Below are positions 56,127 through 64,000 of a DNA stretch of 64,000 nt, piece after piece. Under the pieces are notes generated by a model that was not told where the DNA came from, searched no databases, and worked only from the letters and a program-made list of their open reading frames with translations. This DNA comes from Ruminiclostridium sp. (GTDB taxonomy: Bacteria > Bacillota > Clostridia > Oscillospirales > Ruminococcaceae), in NCBI GenBank assembly GCA_017395555.1, contig JAFPUE010000027.1, positions 1 through 64,000 on the forward strand, written 5' to 3'. The translations under genes and the position numbers were made by a program. The number at the start of each line of letters is the position of its first letter. Within the stretch, counting starts at the first letter, position 1.

Positions 56127-57878
56127 ATGAGAAAGACAAAGATTGTATGTACAATGGGTCCCTCAACAGCGGACGATGAGGTGCTGCGCCAGCTGATGCT
56201 GAGCGGTATGAACGTAGCGAGACAGAACTTCTCCCACGGCGATCACGAGAGCCACAGGAAGGTGTTCGAGCAGGTAAAGCGCATACGCGAGGAGCTTGAC
56301 CTGCCGATAGCGTCGCTTCTTGACACCAAAGGCCCCGAGGTACGCGTAAAGCAGTTCGCCGAGGGGAAAGCCCTGCTCAGGGACGGCACCGACTTCGTGC
56401 TGACCACACGCGAGGTTGAGGGAAGCTCCGAGGCTGTTTCCATTACATACAAGAACCTTGCGTGCGATATAGATATCGGCACCCGTATCCTTATAGACGA
56501 CGGACTGCTGGAGCTTAAGGTCATCAACATCGTAAAGAGCGACGAGGGCGACGACATCGTCTGCCGCATAATACACGGCGGTTACATCTCAAACAACAAG
56601 AGCTGCAACTTCCCCGGCATAAAGCTGTCGATGCCGTATCTGAGCGATCGCGACAAAAGTGACCTCAAATTCGGCGTTGAAATGGGCTTTGACTTCATAG
56701 CCGCCTCGTTCGTCAGCAACGACGAGGATATTCTTGAAATCCGCCGCTTCCTTGAAGACAACGGCGGCTCGGATATCAAGATCATAGCGAAGATCGAGAA
56801 CCAGGAGGGCGTTGACAACATCGACGATATCCTGCGCGTTTCCGACGGTATTATGGTTGCCCGCGGCGATATGGGCGTTGAGATCGCTTTCGAGAACATA
56901 CCGCATATACAGAAGCTGCTCATAGAAAAGGGCTACCGCGCGGGCAAGCAGGTAATAACCGCGACGCAGATGCTCGATTCGATGATAAAGAACCCGCGTC
57001 CGACACGAGCGGAAACGACTGATGTCGCGAACGCTATCTACGACGGCACGAGCGCGATAATGCTGTCCGGCGAGACTGCGGCGGGTCTGTACCCCGTAGA
57101 AGCGGTAAAGACAATGACCAAGATCGCCGAGACCACAGAAAAGGACATAAACTACGCAAAGCGCTTCCGTGCGCGCCTTGAAACCGAGAACGACAATGTC
57201 ACCAACGCGATATCCCACGCAACGGTAACTACGGCAATGGATCTGAACGCGAAGGCTATACTCACCGTCACCAAAACGGGCAGCACCGCGAAGTTCCTGT
57301 CGAAATACCGCCCGAACAGACCTATACTCAGCTGCACACCGAGCGAGAGAACATGGCGGCAGCTCAACCTGAGCTGGGGCGTAGTGCCGCTTCTGGCTTC
57401 TGAGCAGTCGGACACAGAGGCGCTGTTCGCGCACGCCGTGGACTGCGCGGTAAGGAAGGGCTACCTCGATACGGGAGACCTCGTGGTCATAACCGCGGGT
57501 GTTCCGCTGGGCATTTCGGGAACCACAAACCTTATGAAAGTTCACGTTGTCGGCGACGTTCTCGTCAAAGGCACCGGAATAGGCGAAAAGGAAGTCACCG
57601 CGCCTATCTGCATAGCGAGAAACGCCGAGGAAGCGCGCGACAAGTTCGTTAGCGGCGAGATACTCGTTATCGGCGAGACCTCAAACGAGATAATGCAGAT
57701 ACTCCGTTCGGCAGGCGGTATAATCGTCGAAAAGGGCGGCGAGAACAGCCATGCCGCAGTCGTTGGACTGTCGCTCGACATTCCCGTTATCGTCGGTGCG
57801 GAGAACGCGGTAAAGATACTCAAAAGCGGTACAACAGTGCATCTCGACGCAAAGAAAGGCATCGTTACGGCTAACTGA
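56127..57878 (+). CDS. pyk: Pyruvate kinase with C-terminal PEP-utiliser domain
   Basis: A 583-residue pyruvate kinase, the last ATP-forming step of glycolysis. The TKIVCTMGPS start, DTKGPEVR, KIENQEGVDN (catalytic Lys), MVARGDMGVE and TATQMLDSM segments are all present. Residues about 480-583 form the extra swivelling PEP-utiliser domain found in Bacillaceae and many Firmicutes, with GGIIVEKGGENSHAAVVG. There the usual transfer His of the GGxxSHA motif is kept, although the domain is not catalytic in this enzyme. The start at 56127 has GAGGT nine bases upstream; a frame extension upstream crosses the promoter and is rejected. It may be cotranscribed with the FecR-type gene, 57 bases on. Confidence 0.96.
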   Translation: MRKTKIVCTMGPSTADDEVLRQLMLSGMNVARQNFSHGDHESHRKVFEQVKRIREELDLPIASLLDTKGPEVRVKQFAEGKALLRDGTDFVLTTREVEGSSEAVSITYKNLACDIDIGTRILIDDGLLELKVINIVKSDEGDDIVCRIIHGGYISNNKSCNFPGIKLSMPYLSDRDKSDLKFGVEMGFDFIAASFVSNDEDILEIRRFLEDNGGSDIKIIAKIENQEGVDNIDDILRVSDGIMVARGDMGVEIAFENIPHIQKLLIEKGYRAGKQVITATQMLDSMIKNPRPTRAETTDVANAIYDGTSAIMLSGETAAGLYPVEAVKTMTKIAETTEKDINYAKRFRARLETENDNVTNAISHATVTTAMDLNAKAILTVTKTGSTAKFLSKYRPNRPILSCTPSERTWRQLNLSWGVVPLLASEQSDTEALFAHAVDCAVRKGYLDTGDLVVITAGVPLGISGTTNLMKVHVVGDVLVKGTGIGEKEVTAPICIARNAEEARDKFVSGEILVIGETSNEIMQILRSAGGIIVEKGGENSHAAVVGLSLDIPVIVGAENAVKILKSGTTVHLDAKKGIVTAN

Positions 57879-57935
57879 GCAGTCGGCGCACCCCCGTTCA
57901 CCTAAATAATATCTTTTTCCTGCGGGAGGTACAAT

Positions 57936-59852
57936 ATGGAAAATGCAGTAAAAAGCAAACGCACAAAACCGGTCTTTAAGATCATAGCCGCCGTGATCGG
58001 CGCAGCCGTCCTCATGCTGTCCGGCTGCAGCGAAAACGAAAGCTACGATTCGATAAGCGTCAAGGAGATCGTCGGCGATGTCACCGTCGAGAACAAGGGC
58101 GACGTATATAAGGCGTACCCCAATATGAAGCTCACGGACGGATTCGCTATGACGACGGCGGCGGCAAGCTACTCCGGAATGATGCTCGACACCGAGAAGT
58201 ACGCAAGGCTCGAAGAACAGAGCCGCGCAAGATTTGAATCTACCGGCTCTGGCGGAAGATCGACGGCGATATACCTCGAATATGGCGAGCTCTACAATGA
58301 GATAATGCGTCCGCTCAACAACGGCGAGGACTATATCGTGACCACGCCGAACGCGGTGCTTTCCGTAAGATCGACAATATTTATCGCGAGAACAACAAAA
58401 GATGCCGACGGCAAGACCGTCACCGATATTTACACGTTCGACGGTGCGGTCTCCACGCACAGGACCGACGTTGACGAGGATATCCTTGTAAAAGCGGGAT
58501 ATATGACCACAATAAAAACCGAGAACGGCAATACATATTATGTAAAAGTATCGGACGAAGAATCGGAAATGTATCTTTCCGCGATCAAAATAGAAGAAGT
58601 TGATACCGACATTCTCGCTTTCGTCTATGCCGCGGCAAAGATCGGGCGTATCGTCTGCTTCTCGATCGAGGATATGGAAGCCGAGTTTGCAAGACGCGGT
58701 GTTGATATAAGCCAGTTCACAACTCATCTGTCGGGCGTGACGTTCGATCCCACACCGACGGTTTCCGGCAACAGCCCCGCAGCCGACAAGTCGGACGGAC
58801 CGGCAGGCGGCAAGGACAACGCGGGCGGTGACAGCGGCAGCTCCGGCGGCAGGGAGTCCGGCGACAATTCCGGCAGCGGCGGAAAATCCGAAGACGGCGA
58901 AGGCGCACGGGACGGCGAAGCACAAGACGGCGACGGTGCAGACGCGGAAGCAGGAAGCGATGACGCGGCGCAGGAAGACGGCGCTGACAACGGTGAGCAG
59001 TCCGAGGATAACAAGCCTGCCGAAAATCCCGACGACAACAGCAATCAGAACCCCGCGGAACCGGAGGCACCCGCGGCTGACACACCGCAGCAGTCCGACA
59101 ACAACACCGATAATCAGGACGACAAAAAGACCGACGACAAGAAGGACGAGAAGCCTGCCGCAGATACCGGCAAGGAAACCGATCAGAAGCAGGACGATAA
59201 ATCCGACAATACAACAAAGACCGACGACAAGAAAGACGAAAAGACGGACGATAAAAAGGACAATACCAAAGACGATACAAAAGACGACAAGAAAGACGAT
59301 ACAAAGGACGACAAAAAGGACGAGAAGTCTTCCGGAACAGGCGACGAGGAACAGACAAAGGCCTGCGAGCACAAATACAAGCTCGGCTCGATAAAGTTCA
59401 AGTCCGAAAACGGCATGGATTCCGTATTCTCCGGTAAGCTGACCTGCGAGAAATGCGGCGAAAAGGTGGATGTTGAGGGCGAAGTCACCGATCTGAAGGC
59501 GGACTCGGGCAGCAATGTCACATACTACATCGACTTCGTACATAACGGCAATACCTACTCCGGCACATACACCCTGTCCTGCACGCACAATTACAAATAC
59601 GCGGAGGACGATGACCCGTTATTCATCTGGGGCAGTGACCATAAGAGCTGCGTTGCACGATTCATGTGCCTTAAAGGCTGCGGCGCTTATAAGGAGGTAC
59701 GCTGCCAGATAGACAATACCGAAGAGGGCATCGTGGCATGGTGTGACCTCGGCGACATTACCTATTCCGAGACCTACACGGGCGACATCGAAGAAAGCGG
59801 AGACGACGATGACTATGACGACAGCGACGGCTATCTCGAAGATCTCGGTTAA
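57936..59852 (+). CDS. FecR-domain lipoprotein with Asp/Lys-rich linker and zinc-ribbon-like repeats
   Basis: A 638-residue surface lipoprotein. The lipobox LSGC puts the lipid anchor on C31. Residues about 38-200 form a FecR-type domain (GDVTVEN...AYPNMKLTDGFAMTT...VSVRST-like NAVLSVRSTIF). From about 270 to 475 the chain is a low-complexity Gly/Ser then Asp/Lys linker with repeated DDKKD units. The end (about 480-600) holds two modules with Cys/His patterns, CEHKY...CEKCG and CTHNY...CLKGCG, that could each bind zinc. The pairing with the CHASE2 adenylate cyclase gene 82 bases later is a known type of genomic neighbour, so the lipoprotein may deliver the external signal to that cyclase. The linker likely spans the cell wall. 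Confidence 0.8.
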   Translation: MENAVKSKRTKPVFKIIAAVIGAAVLMLSGCSENESYDSISVKEIVGDVTVENKGDVYKAYPNMKLTDGFAMTTAAASYSGMMLDTEKYARLEEQSRARFESTGSGGRSTAIYLEYGELYNEIMRPLNNGEDYIVTTPNAVLSVRSTIFIARTTKDADGKTVTDIYTFDGAVSTHRTDVDEDILVKAGYMTTIKTENGNTYYVKVSDEESEMYLSAIKIEEVDTDILAFVYAAAKIGRIVCFSIEDMEAEFARRGVDISQFTTHLSGVTFDPTPTVSGNSPAADKSDGPAGGKDNAGGDSGSSGGRESGDNSGSGGKSEDGEGARDGEAQDGDGADAEAGSDDAAQEDGADNGEQSEDNKPAENPDDNSNQNPAEPEAPAADTPQQSDNNTDNQDDKKTDDKKDEKPAADTGKETDQKQDDKSDNTTKTDDKKDEKTDDKKDNTKDDTKDDKKDDTKDDKKDEKSSGTGDEEQTKACEHKYKLGSIKFKSENGMDSVFSGKLTCEKCGEKVDVEGEVTDLKADSGSNVTYYIDFVHNGNTYSGTYTLSCTHNYKYAEDDDPLFIWGSDHKSCVARFMCLKGCGAYKEVRCQIDNTEEGIVAWCDLGDITYSETYTGDIEESGDDDDYDDSDGYLEDLG

Positions 59853-59882
59853 GCAGCATTCACATCACTTTAAGTAAATTTT

Positions 59883-59916
59883 CCGTCACCTTCCCGGCTG
59901 TCCGGGAAGGTGACGG
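59883..59916 (+). terminator. Strong intergenic hairpin between the FecR-type and cyclase genes
   Basis: A perfect 15-base-pair stem, CCGTCACCTTCCCGG with its complement and a CTGT loop. No U-tract follows, so it may act as a processing or stabilising hairpin that lowers, rather than ends, transcription into the cyclase gene. Confidence 0.55.
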
Positions 59917-59934
59917 CATTATCGGGGAGCTGTC

Positions 59935-61725
59935 ATGAATAAAAACAAAAAGATAAGAATAGCAGCCGGTACCGCGATATGCTTTATACTCGCGTTCGTC
60001 GTATCGTTCTTTGATCTGTTCGGAGTGCTCGATCTCAATGCGAAGGATCTTCTGTATCAGCAGCCGAGAGGCACGAGCAGCAGCATCAAAATTATTGCCA
60101 TAGACGATTCGGACGAGTCACGCGCAACGCTCGGCAATTACGGCACATGGAAGCGCGACGTGTATGCGCGCGTCATAGAAGCTCTCGGGGATTACCCCAC
60201 GGTAATAGCGCTCGACCTGCTGATGCTCGGAGAAATTGACGCGGAGACAGACGCGCAGCTTGTCGAAGCCTGCAAAAAAAGCGGCAGGATCGTGACTGCG
60301 GATTATATCAACTATACCGCACAGTACGAAAAGAACGCGGACGGCTCCGGCTACATCAACTACACCCATATCGACTCGGTGAGCGAGCCGATAATTGCCG
60401 ACTGCGCGGAGCTCGGCTTCGTGAATGTCTCGGTGGGCGACGACGGAGTAATGCGCAATCTTAAGATCACCGAGGAATACGACGGCAGGACGATGCAGCA
60501 TTTCGCATACCGCACATATACCCGGTACTGCGAGCTTACCGGCATCCCGGCGAATACACCTGCGCTCGACAGCGCCGGACGTATGTGGATAGATTATGCC
60601 GGAAGACCGCACGACTACGAGTATATACCGATCACGAGCGTGCTTGACGGCTCCGTCGATCCACGCGCTTTCCGTGACTGCATAGTGCTTGTCGGCGCGT
60701 ATGCGCTGGGACTGCGTGACGAGTACGACGTACCGAACAGCGCGGATCAGATGTTCGGTGTGGAGATAAATGCGAATATCGTGCAGGCTCTCATGGACGG
60801 CAGATCTCCCGTCCCCGCAAACAGGGTCATTGCGGCACTACTGTGCTCGGTCATAGCGGCGGCGATATTTTTCGCTACCGGAGTGCTGAACGTTCGCACG
60901 AGCACTCCCCTGTTCATTGCAGTCGTGCTGCTGTGGTGCGGCGCGTGCTTCTTACTTTGGCAGCAGGGTACGATAATGCCGCTCATCTACACCCCGATCT
61001 TCGCAGCGCTCGCGTACTTTGCCGAGCTCATATTCAACTATGTTGAGGAATCGCTCGAAAAGCGCAGGATAATCAGCGCATTCAGAAAATATGTCGCACC
61101 GCAGGTAGTCGAGAATATCGCCAAAAGCGGTAACTACAAGATAAATCTCGGCGGCGAGAGAAAGCATATCGCCGTGCTGTTCGTTGATATCCGCGGCTTT
61201 ACCACGATGTCGGAAAGCCTTGAACCGGAGCAGGTAGTCGATATCGTAAACACCTACCTGAACCTTACCACAAATTCTATCTTCGCAAACGACGGCACGC
61301 TCGACAAATTCGTCGGAGACGCTACAATGGCAGTATTCAACGCGCCGTTCGATCTTGACGACTACGTTTTCCGCGCGGTAAAGACGGCTATGGATATCGT
61401 AGCGGGCAGCGCTGCAATTGAGGAGAAATTCATGGCGAAGTACGGCAAGAGCGTCGGCTTCGGCGTTGGTGTAAACTGCGGCGACGCGGTAGTCGGCAAT
61501 ATGGGCTGCGACTTCCGGATGGATTACACGGCAATGGGCGACACGGTCAACACCGCAGCGCGTCTCGAAGCGAACGCCAAGCGCGGACAGATACTAATAA
61601 GCAGCGAGGTCTATGAGCGCGTCAAGGATCGTATCACTGCCGATCCGATAGGCGAGATACCGCTGAAGGGCAAATCCGTCGGCGTATTCGTTTACTCGGT
61701 TACCGGAATGAGAGAAAACCAATAA
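59935..61725 (+). CDS. CHASE2-domain adenylate cyclase
   Basis: A 596-residue class III nucleotide cyclase. Helix 11-30, an extracellular CHASE2 sensor (about 35-275), three helices (about 285-375), then the catalytic domain: metal Asp in FVDIRGFTTM, the substrate-selecting Lys K458 in LDKFVGD, a second metal Asp in the same motif, RMDYTAMGDTVN with the paired Asp/Thr, and the transition-state NTAARLE Asn/Arg. The Lys and Asp/Thr pair favours ATP over GTP, so cAMP is the product. GGGGAG lies just upstream of the ATG. The preceding FecR-type lipoprotein gene is its natural partner, and a hairpin terminator follows. A cAMP receptor is not in the window. Confidence 0.92.
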   Translation: MNKNKKIRIAAGTAICFILAFVVSFFDLFGVLDLNAKDLLYQQPRGTSSSIKIIAIDDSDESRATLGNYGTWKRDVYARVIEALGDYPTVIALDLLMLGEIDAETDAQLVEACKKSGRIVTADYINYTAQYEKNADGSGYINYTHIDSVSEPIIADCAELGFVNVSVGDDGVMRNLKITEEYDGRTMQHFAYRTYTRYCELTGIPANTPALDSAGRMWIDYAGRPHDYEYIPITSVLDGSVDPRAFRDCIVLVGAYALGLRDEYDVPNSADQMFGVEINANIVQALMDGRSPVPANRVIAALLCSVIAAAIFFATGVLNVRTSTPLFIAVVLLWCGACFLLWQQGTIMPLIYTPIFAALAYFAELIFNYVEESLEKRRIISAFRKYVAPQVVENIAKSGNYKINLGGERKHIAVLFVDIRGFTTMSESLEPEQVVDIVNTYLNLTTNSIFANDGTLDKFVGDATMAVFNAPFDLDDYVFRAVKTAMDIVAGSAAIEEKFMAKYGKSVGFGVGVNCGDAVVGNMGCDFRMDYTAMGDTVNTAARLEANAKRGQILISSEVYERVKDRITADPIGEIPLKGKSVGVFVYSVTGMRENQ

Positions 61726-61732
61726 AAACAGT

Positions 61733-61757
61733 CTGCACAGGTCAATTTCCTGTGCAG
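61733..61757 (+). terminator. Terminator after the adenylate cyclase gene
   Basis: CTGCACAGG-7 bases-CCTGTGCAG, followed by GCTTCTTTCTG, eight bases after the stop codon. The U-tract is imperfect. Confidence 0.6.
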
Positions 61758-61807
61758 GCTTCTTTCTGTCTATGAAGAGACTTTTGATCTTCCGTGTTAC
61801 GGTCATT

Positions 61808-61831
61808 CGCTGCGGGGTGTTCCCCGCAGCG
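61808..61831. repeat. GC-rich palindrome in the 61.7-61.9 kb gap
   Basis: CGCTGCGGGG-TGTT-CCCCGCAGCG, a perfect 10-pair stem without U-tract on either strand. It sits between convergent genes and may be a REP-like unit or a transcript end. Confidence 0.5.
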
Positions 61832-61883
61832 GTCCAGCCGCGCAGACCGGTGCCGTTCGCGTAGAACAAAGCGCGTAAGCACC

Positions 61884-62603
61884 TCAGCAGCTCTGCTGAC
61901 CGAAAAGCGGTGCGAGCTGCGCGCCGGTTCCGGCTGCTGCGGCGAGGATCTTCTCCGGATCGTCGAGGTGCATAAGATACAGGTGGATATCAAGTCCGGC
62001 GGTCTTTTCGATCAGCTCATGTACCGAGATATGAACGCCGCTGTTGTACGCCGAGGAATCCGAGTACAGATAAGTGCCTTTTTCAAGATACGGCAGGAAC
62101 GGCTCGATCACCGCCGTGTCGCCGGTATATACGACATTCTCCCCGTCTATGCAAAACCGGTAGCCGAAGCAGCGCCCTTCGAGCTGCGGAGCGTGGTGTG
62201 TCGGGATAACGTCTTTCAGCCACGGACGGTTCGCTTCATTCGCCGTGACAAGCTCAAACGATTCCGGACAGCAGCCCTCCAGCCGCTCAATAAGCAGGCG
62301 CAGATCGTCCGCTACTTCCTGCGACGGCGCTATGACCGTTACCTTGCGTTTGATCACATAGAACGTGTAGTGTATCAGCGTGGCTATGCCGCCGGTATGG
62401 TCACCGTGGGTGTGGGTCACAAGCACGGTGATATCGCAGTTTTCCTTTCCGGACAGAGTATCCGGTCCGTATCTGCGCAGCTTGCAGAAGGACGACATAG
62501 GAAGGTCTGTCAGGACAAGCTCATTGCCCGACGTGAAAAAAGCGCTGTTGTTTTCGTCCGTGAACGCGGAGCCTCTGCCGAGAAATCGCAGTATTTCACG
62601 CAT
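61884..62603 (-). CDS. Metallo-beta-lactamase-fold hydrolase
   Basis: A 239-residue MBL-fold protein with the metal motif HTHGDHTGG near residues 65-73, a further Asp in YTGDTAV and a His in LMHLDDP. It resembles the RNase Z/arylsulfatase-like branch of the fold, but no exosite or substrate signature is seen. The start at 62603 has AAGGTGG seven bases upstream and begins one base past the stop codon of the GAF-GGDEF gene, so the two are probably translated together. Linkage to a diguanylate cyclase suggests a signalling or nucleotide-turnover role; that is inference. Confidence 0.82.
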   Translation of the reverse strand: MREILRFLGRGSAFTDENNSAFFTSGNELVLTDLPMSSFCKLRRYGPDTLSGKENCDITVLVTHTHGDHTGGIATLIHYTFYVIKRKVTVIAPSQEVADDLRLLIERLEGCCPESFELVTANEANRPWLKDVIPTHHAPQLEGRCFGYRFCIDGENVVYTGDTAVIEPFLPYLEKGTYLYSDSSAYNSGVHISVHELIEKTAGLDIHLYLMHLDDPEKILAAAAGTGAQLAPLFGQQSC

Positions 62604-62604
62604 A

Positions 62605-63606
62605 TCAATATACCACCTTGTTTCGTCCCGTTTCCTTGGCAGTGTAGAGATGCTCGTCCGCGGCACTTATGTTGTCTTCAATTGACATATCCGGGTCAAA
62701 CTGACGGCAGCCGAAGCTGACTGTATATTTGATGACAGTTCCCGCTGCGTCACAGGAAGAATCCATTATATCCTTTCTGATGCTCTCCGCCTTTTCCACG
62801 CACTGTTCAAGGCTGTAATCGGGCATCATCATTATAAATTCCTCGCCGCCCCAACGATAAACGCACTGTTCCTCATCGCAGGCACCCGAGAGCTTTGACG
62901 CGTTGAACGCGAGCACCGCGTCTCCGGCATTGTGTCCGTATGTGTCGTTGACCCTCTTGAACTTGTCGATATCGCAGATAAACATACTGAGCGGTCTGCC
63001 CTCTTCAAGCAGCTTGGTGTACTTCTTCGAGAAATCGCTGTAAAAACCCATTCTGTTTTTAAGCCTTGTCAGCTTGTCGCGGTGTGAGTTTTCAAGGAAG
63101 GTCTCGGATTCGAGAGTAATGCCACATACTATCGCCGCGAGCGAAAGGCAGCGCACGTCGCGCTCCTCGTCAAAGCCGCCGTCGAGCTTGTTTATCACCT
63201 GCAGCGCTCCGATAAACTCACCGTTCACATCGGCTATCGGCATTACAAGTATAGACTTTGTGACATAGCCCGTCTTTTTATCCACGGCGGAGTTGAAATT
63301 CGGATCGTTGTACGGGTCATTGGTTATCACGACGCGCTGCTCTTTCAGCGCCTTGCCGACAAGACCGGTGGTGTCGGGTATGATTATCCTGTCCACACCG
63401 GACGCGGACGCAGTCCACAGCTCGTGCTTGTACTTGTCCCATTTCCAGAAGCTCGCCCTGTCCGCGCCGACAAGGGACTTGCCGAGCTCGGTAAGGTATG
63501 AGAACAGAACGGAGTGATCGTTCTTCTTGTTGCTGCACATATCGGTATAGAGCCTGTTACAGATGTCATAGATCTCTTCAAGCTGTTTTTCGCCGTTTCT
63601 TATCAT
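62605..63606 (-). CDS. GAF-GGDEF diguanylate cyclase
   Basis: A 333-residue soluble protein. A GAF domain (about 25-170; the ALQVINKLDGGF strand is typical of ligand-binding GAF units) precedes a GGDEF domain with the active-site form GGEEF at 253-257 and the metal-site FICDIDKFKRVND at 209-221. No RxxD inhibitory motif lies at the usual distance. It should make c-di-GMP in response to a cytoplasmic small ligand, perhaps a cyclic nucleotide such as the cAMP made by the neighbouring cyclase, which is a guess. GGAGGG lies just upstream of the ATG and a promoter is present. The MBL-fold gene follows. Confidence 0.9.
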   Translation of the reverse strand: MIRNGEKQLEEIYDICNRLYTDMCSNKKNDHSVLFSYLTELGKSLVGADRASFWKWDKYKHELWTASASGVDRIIIPDTTGLVGKALKEQRVVITNDPYNDPNFNSAVDKKTGYVTKSILVMPIADVNGEFIGALQVINKLDGGFDEERDVRCLSLAAIVCGITLESETFLENSHRDKLTRLKNRMGFYSDFSKKYTKLLEEGRPLSMFICDIDKFKRVNDTYGHNAGDAVLAFNASKLSGACDEEQCVYRWGGEEFIMMMPDYSLEQCVEKAESIRKDIMDSSCDAAGTVIKYTVSFGCRQFDPDMSIEDNISAADEHLYTAKETGRNKVVY

Positions 63607-63651
63607 AATATTTCCCTCCGAGAAAGATACTTAAATTACCTGACTGTTAAA

Positions 63652-63680
63652 ATTATACCATATACAGAAGAGAAAAGCAA
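63652..63680 (-). promoter_or_regulatory. Promoter of the GAF-GGDEF gene
   Basis: On the minus strand TTGCTT (63680-63675), 17 bases and TATAAT (63657-63652), 46 bases before the start codon. Confidence 0.65.
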
Positions 63681-63793
63681 TAGTAAAAGAGAACAGAAAT
63701 AAATGAAAAATTTGAACAGACAGCTGCGGGGACGCGGGTTCCTTTCCGCACGGCATCACCCGAATTTTACGGTGACTTTTTTCATTTCCGATA

Positions 63794-63822
63794 TTGTGTA
63801 TATCGCAGCTTTATGGTATAAT
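63794..63822 (+). promoter_or_regulatory. Promoter of the last HAD gene
   Basis: TTGTGT (63794-63799), 17 bases and TATAAT (63817-63822), 53 bases before the start codon. Confidence 0.65.
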
Positions 63823-63875
63823 ATACCTGCGGACGGACGTTCTGTATTAAAAATGAGTGATAAACGGAGAAAATC

Positions 63876-64000
63876 ATGACCGACAAAACCAAAATTTCCG
63901 ATTACAGCGCGTATGTCTTTGACCTTTACGGCACGCTGATACAGATGAGCACGGACGAGGAGGAGCTCCCGTTCTGGCAGAAAATGGCAGAGCTTTACGC
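63876..64000 (+). CDS. HAD-superfamily hydrolase (N-terminal fragment, cut by window end)
   Basis: The first 41 codons are present. VFDLYGTLI near residue 14 is HAD motif I in the FDLYGTL form, with the nucleophile Asp at residue 16. ACGGAGAA lies six to eight bases before the ATG, and a promoter is upstream. The rest of the gene lies beyond the window, so subfamily and substrate cannot be told. Confidence 0.85.
   Translation, partial: MTDKTKISDYSAYVFDLYGTLIQMSTDEEELPFWQKMAELY

Noticed and set aside
59100..59340. Short-period direct repeats that look at first like a CRISPR array
   Set aside because: They are in-frame DDKKD codons of the FecR-type lipoprotein, with no spacers of constant length and no cas genes.
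57681..59588. Long minus-strand open frame opposite pyk and the FecR-type gene
   Set aside because: Val/Leu/Phe-rich shadow created by the Asp/Lys codons of the real gene; no ribosome site or promoter fits.

Overview
The window looks like chromosomal DNA of a Gram-positive anaerobe of the class Clostridia, most probably an Oscillospiraceae/Ruminococcaceae-type gut or rumen commensal. The evidence is SpoVG, RNase M5, many GGAGG ribosome binding sites, TTGACA-17-TATAAT promoters, G/C-ending codons with AT-rich gaps, an acetyl-CoA-type MetA, a pyruvate kinase with a PEP-utiliser tail, an Fe-alcohol dehydrogenase, and surface proteins ending in (N/S)PxTG sortase-like signals. The genus cannot be fixed from the sequence alone. 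There is no phage, transposase, CRISPR array or rRNA here.

Layout. 0.1-3.3 kb: alpha-xylosidase (GH31) plus aquaporin behind a promoter with a LacI-type operator. 3.3-9.4 kb: signalling block with a CheY-like receiver, a four-repeat MshEN-CheX fusion, metA (opposite strand), a STAS protein, a soluble PAS-PAS-MCP protein and a membrane diguanylate cyclase. 9.4-11.7 kb: three-gene hydrolase cassette bracketed by inverted copies of an AT-rich heptamer repeat. 11.6-26.8 kb: mostly minus-strand housekeeping genes: HAD phosphatase, a Re-citrate/isopropylmalate synthase relative, asparaginase, a methyltransferase-pyrophosphatase fusion, rnmV, holA, murC, then nudix, two poorly known proteins (one a degenerate MetH-like protein), argS, a spermidine-synthase-like membrane protein, DUF1934 and a Ddl-like pseudoenzyme; spoVG is the one plus-strand gene. 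27-32.2 kb: sialate-O-acetylesterase-type enzyme, a surface protein with an 11-residue repeat, an acyltransferase-like membrane protein, a large palindromic non-coding module, and Fe-ADH.

32.4-42.9 kb is one tightly packed plus-strand signalling operon: a REC-GGDEF-REC-HD-GYP protein followed by three hybrid histidine kinases, one ending in a complete DegV (fatty-acid-binding) domain. After a tyrosine phosphatase and two tRNAs comes a MarR-controlled minus-strand operon (44.7-49.1 kb): condensation-domain protein, carrier protein, acyl-AMP ligase and Pr6Pr-like membrane protein, which looks like a minimal dissociated NRPS-like pathway. 49.2-54.7 kb: a sortase-anchored surface protein with a structured leader, and a 1285-residue kinase with two Cache sensors. 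54.7-64 kb: MFS transporter, pyruvate kinase, a FecR-type lipoprotein paired with a CHASE2 adenylate cyclase, a metallo-beta-lactamase-fold protein, a GAF-GGDEF protein and the start of a HAD hydrolase.

The theme is dense second-messenger and phosphorelay signalling: three diguanylate cyclase domains, one HD-GYP, a predicted c-di-GMP receptor joined to a CheY phosphatase domain, a cAMP cyclase and four hybrid kinases. Three of those kinases share a repeated short motif, (I/M/F)EF(A/E)P, in their acidic linkers or tail. The strongest candidates for undescribed biology are the kinase-receiver-DegV fusion, that motif, the MshEN-CheX fusion and the MarR/C/ACP/ligase operon.
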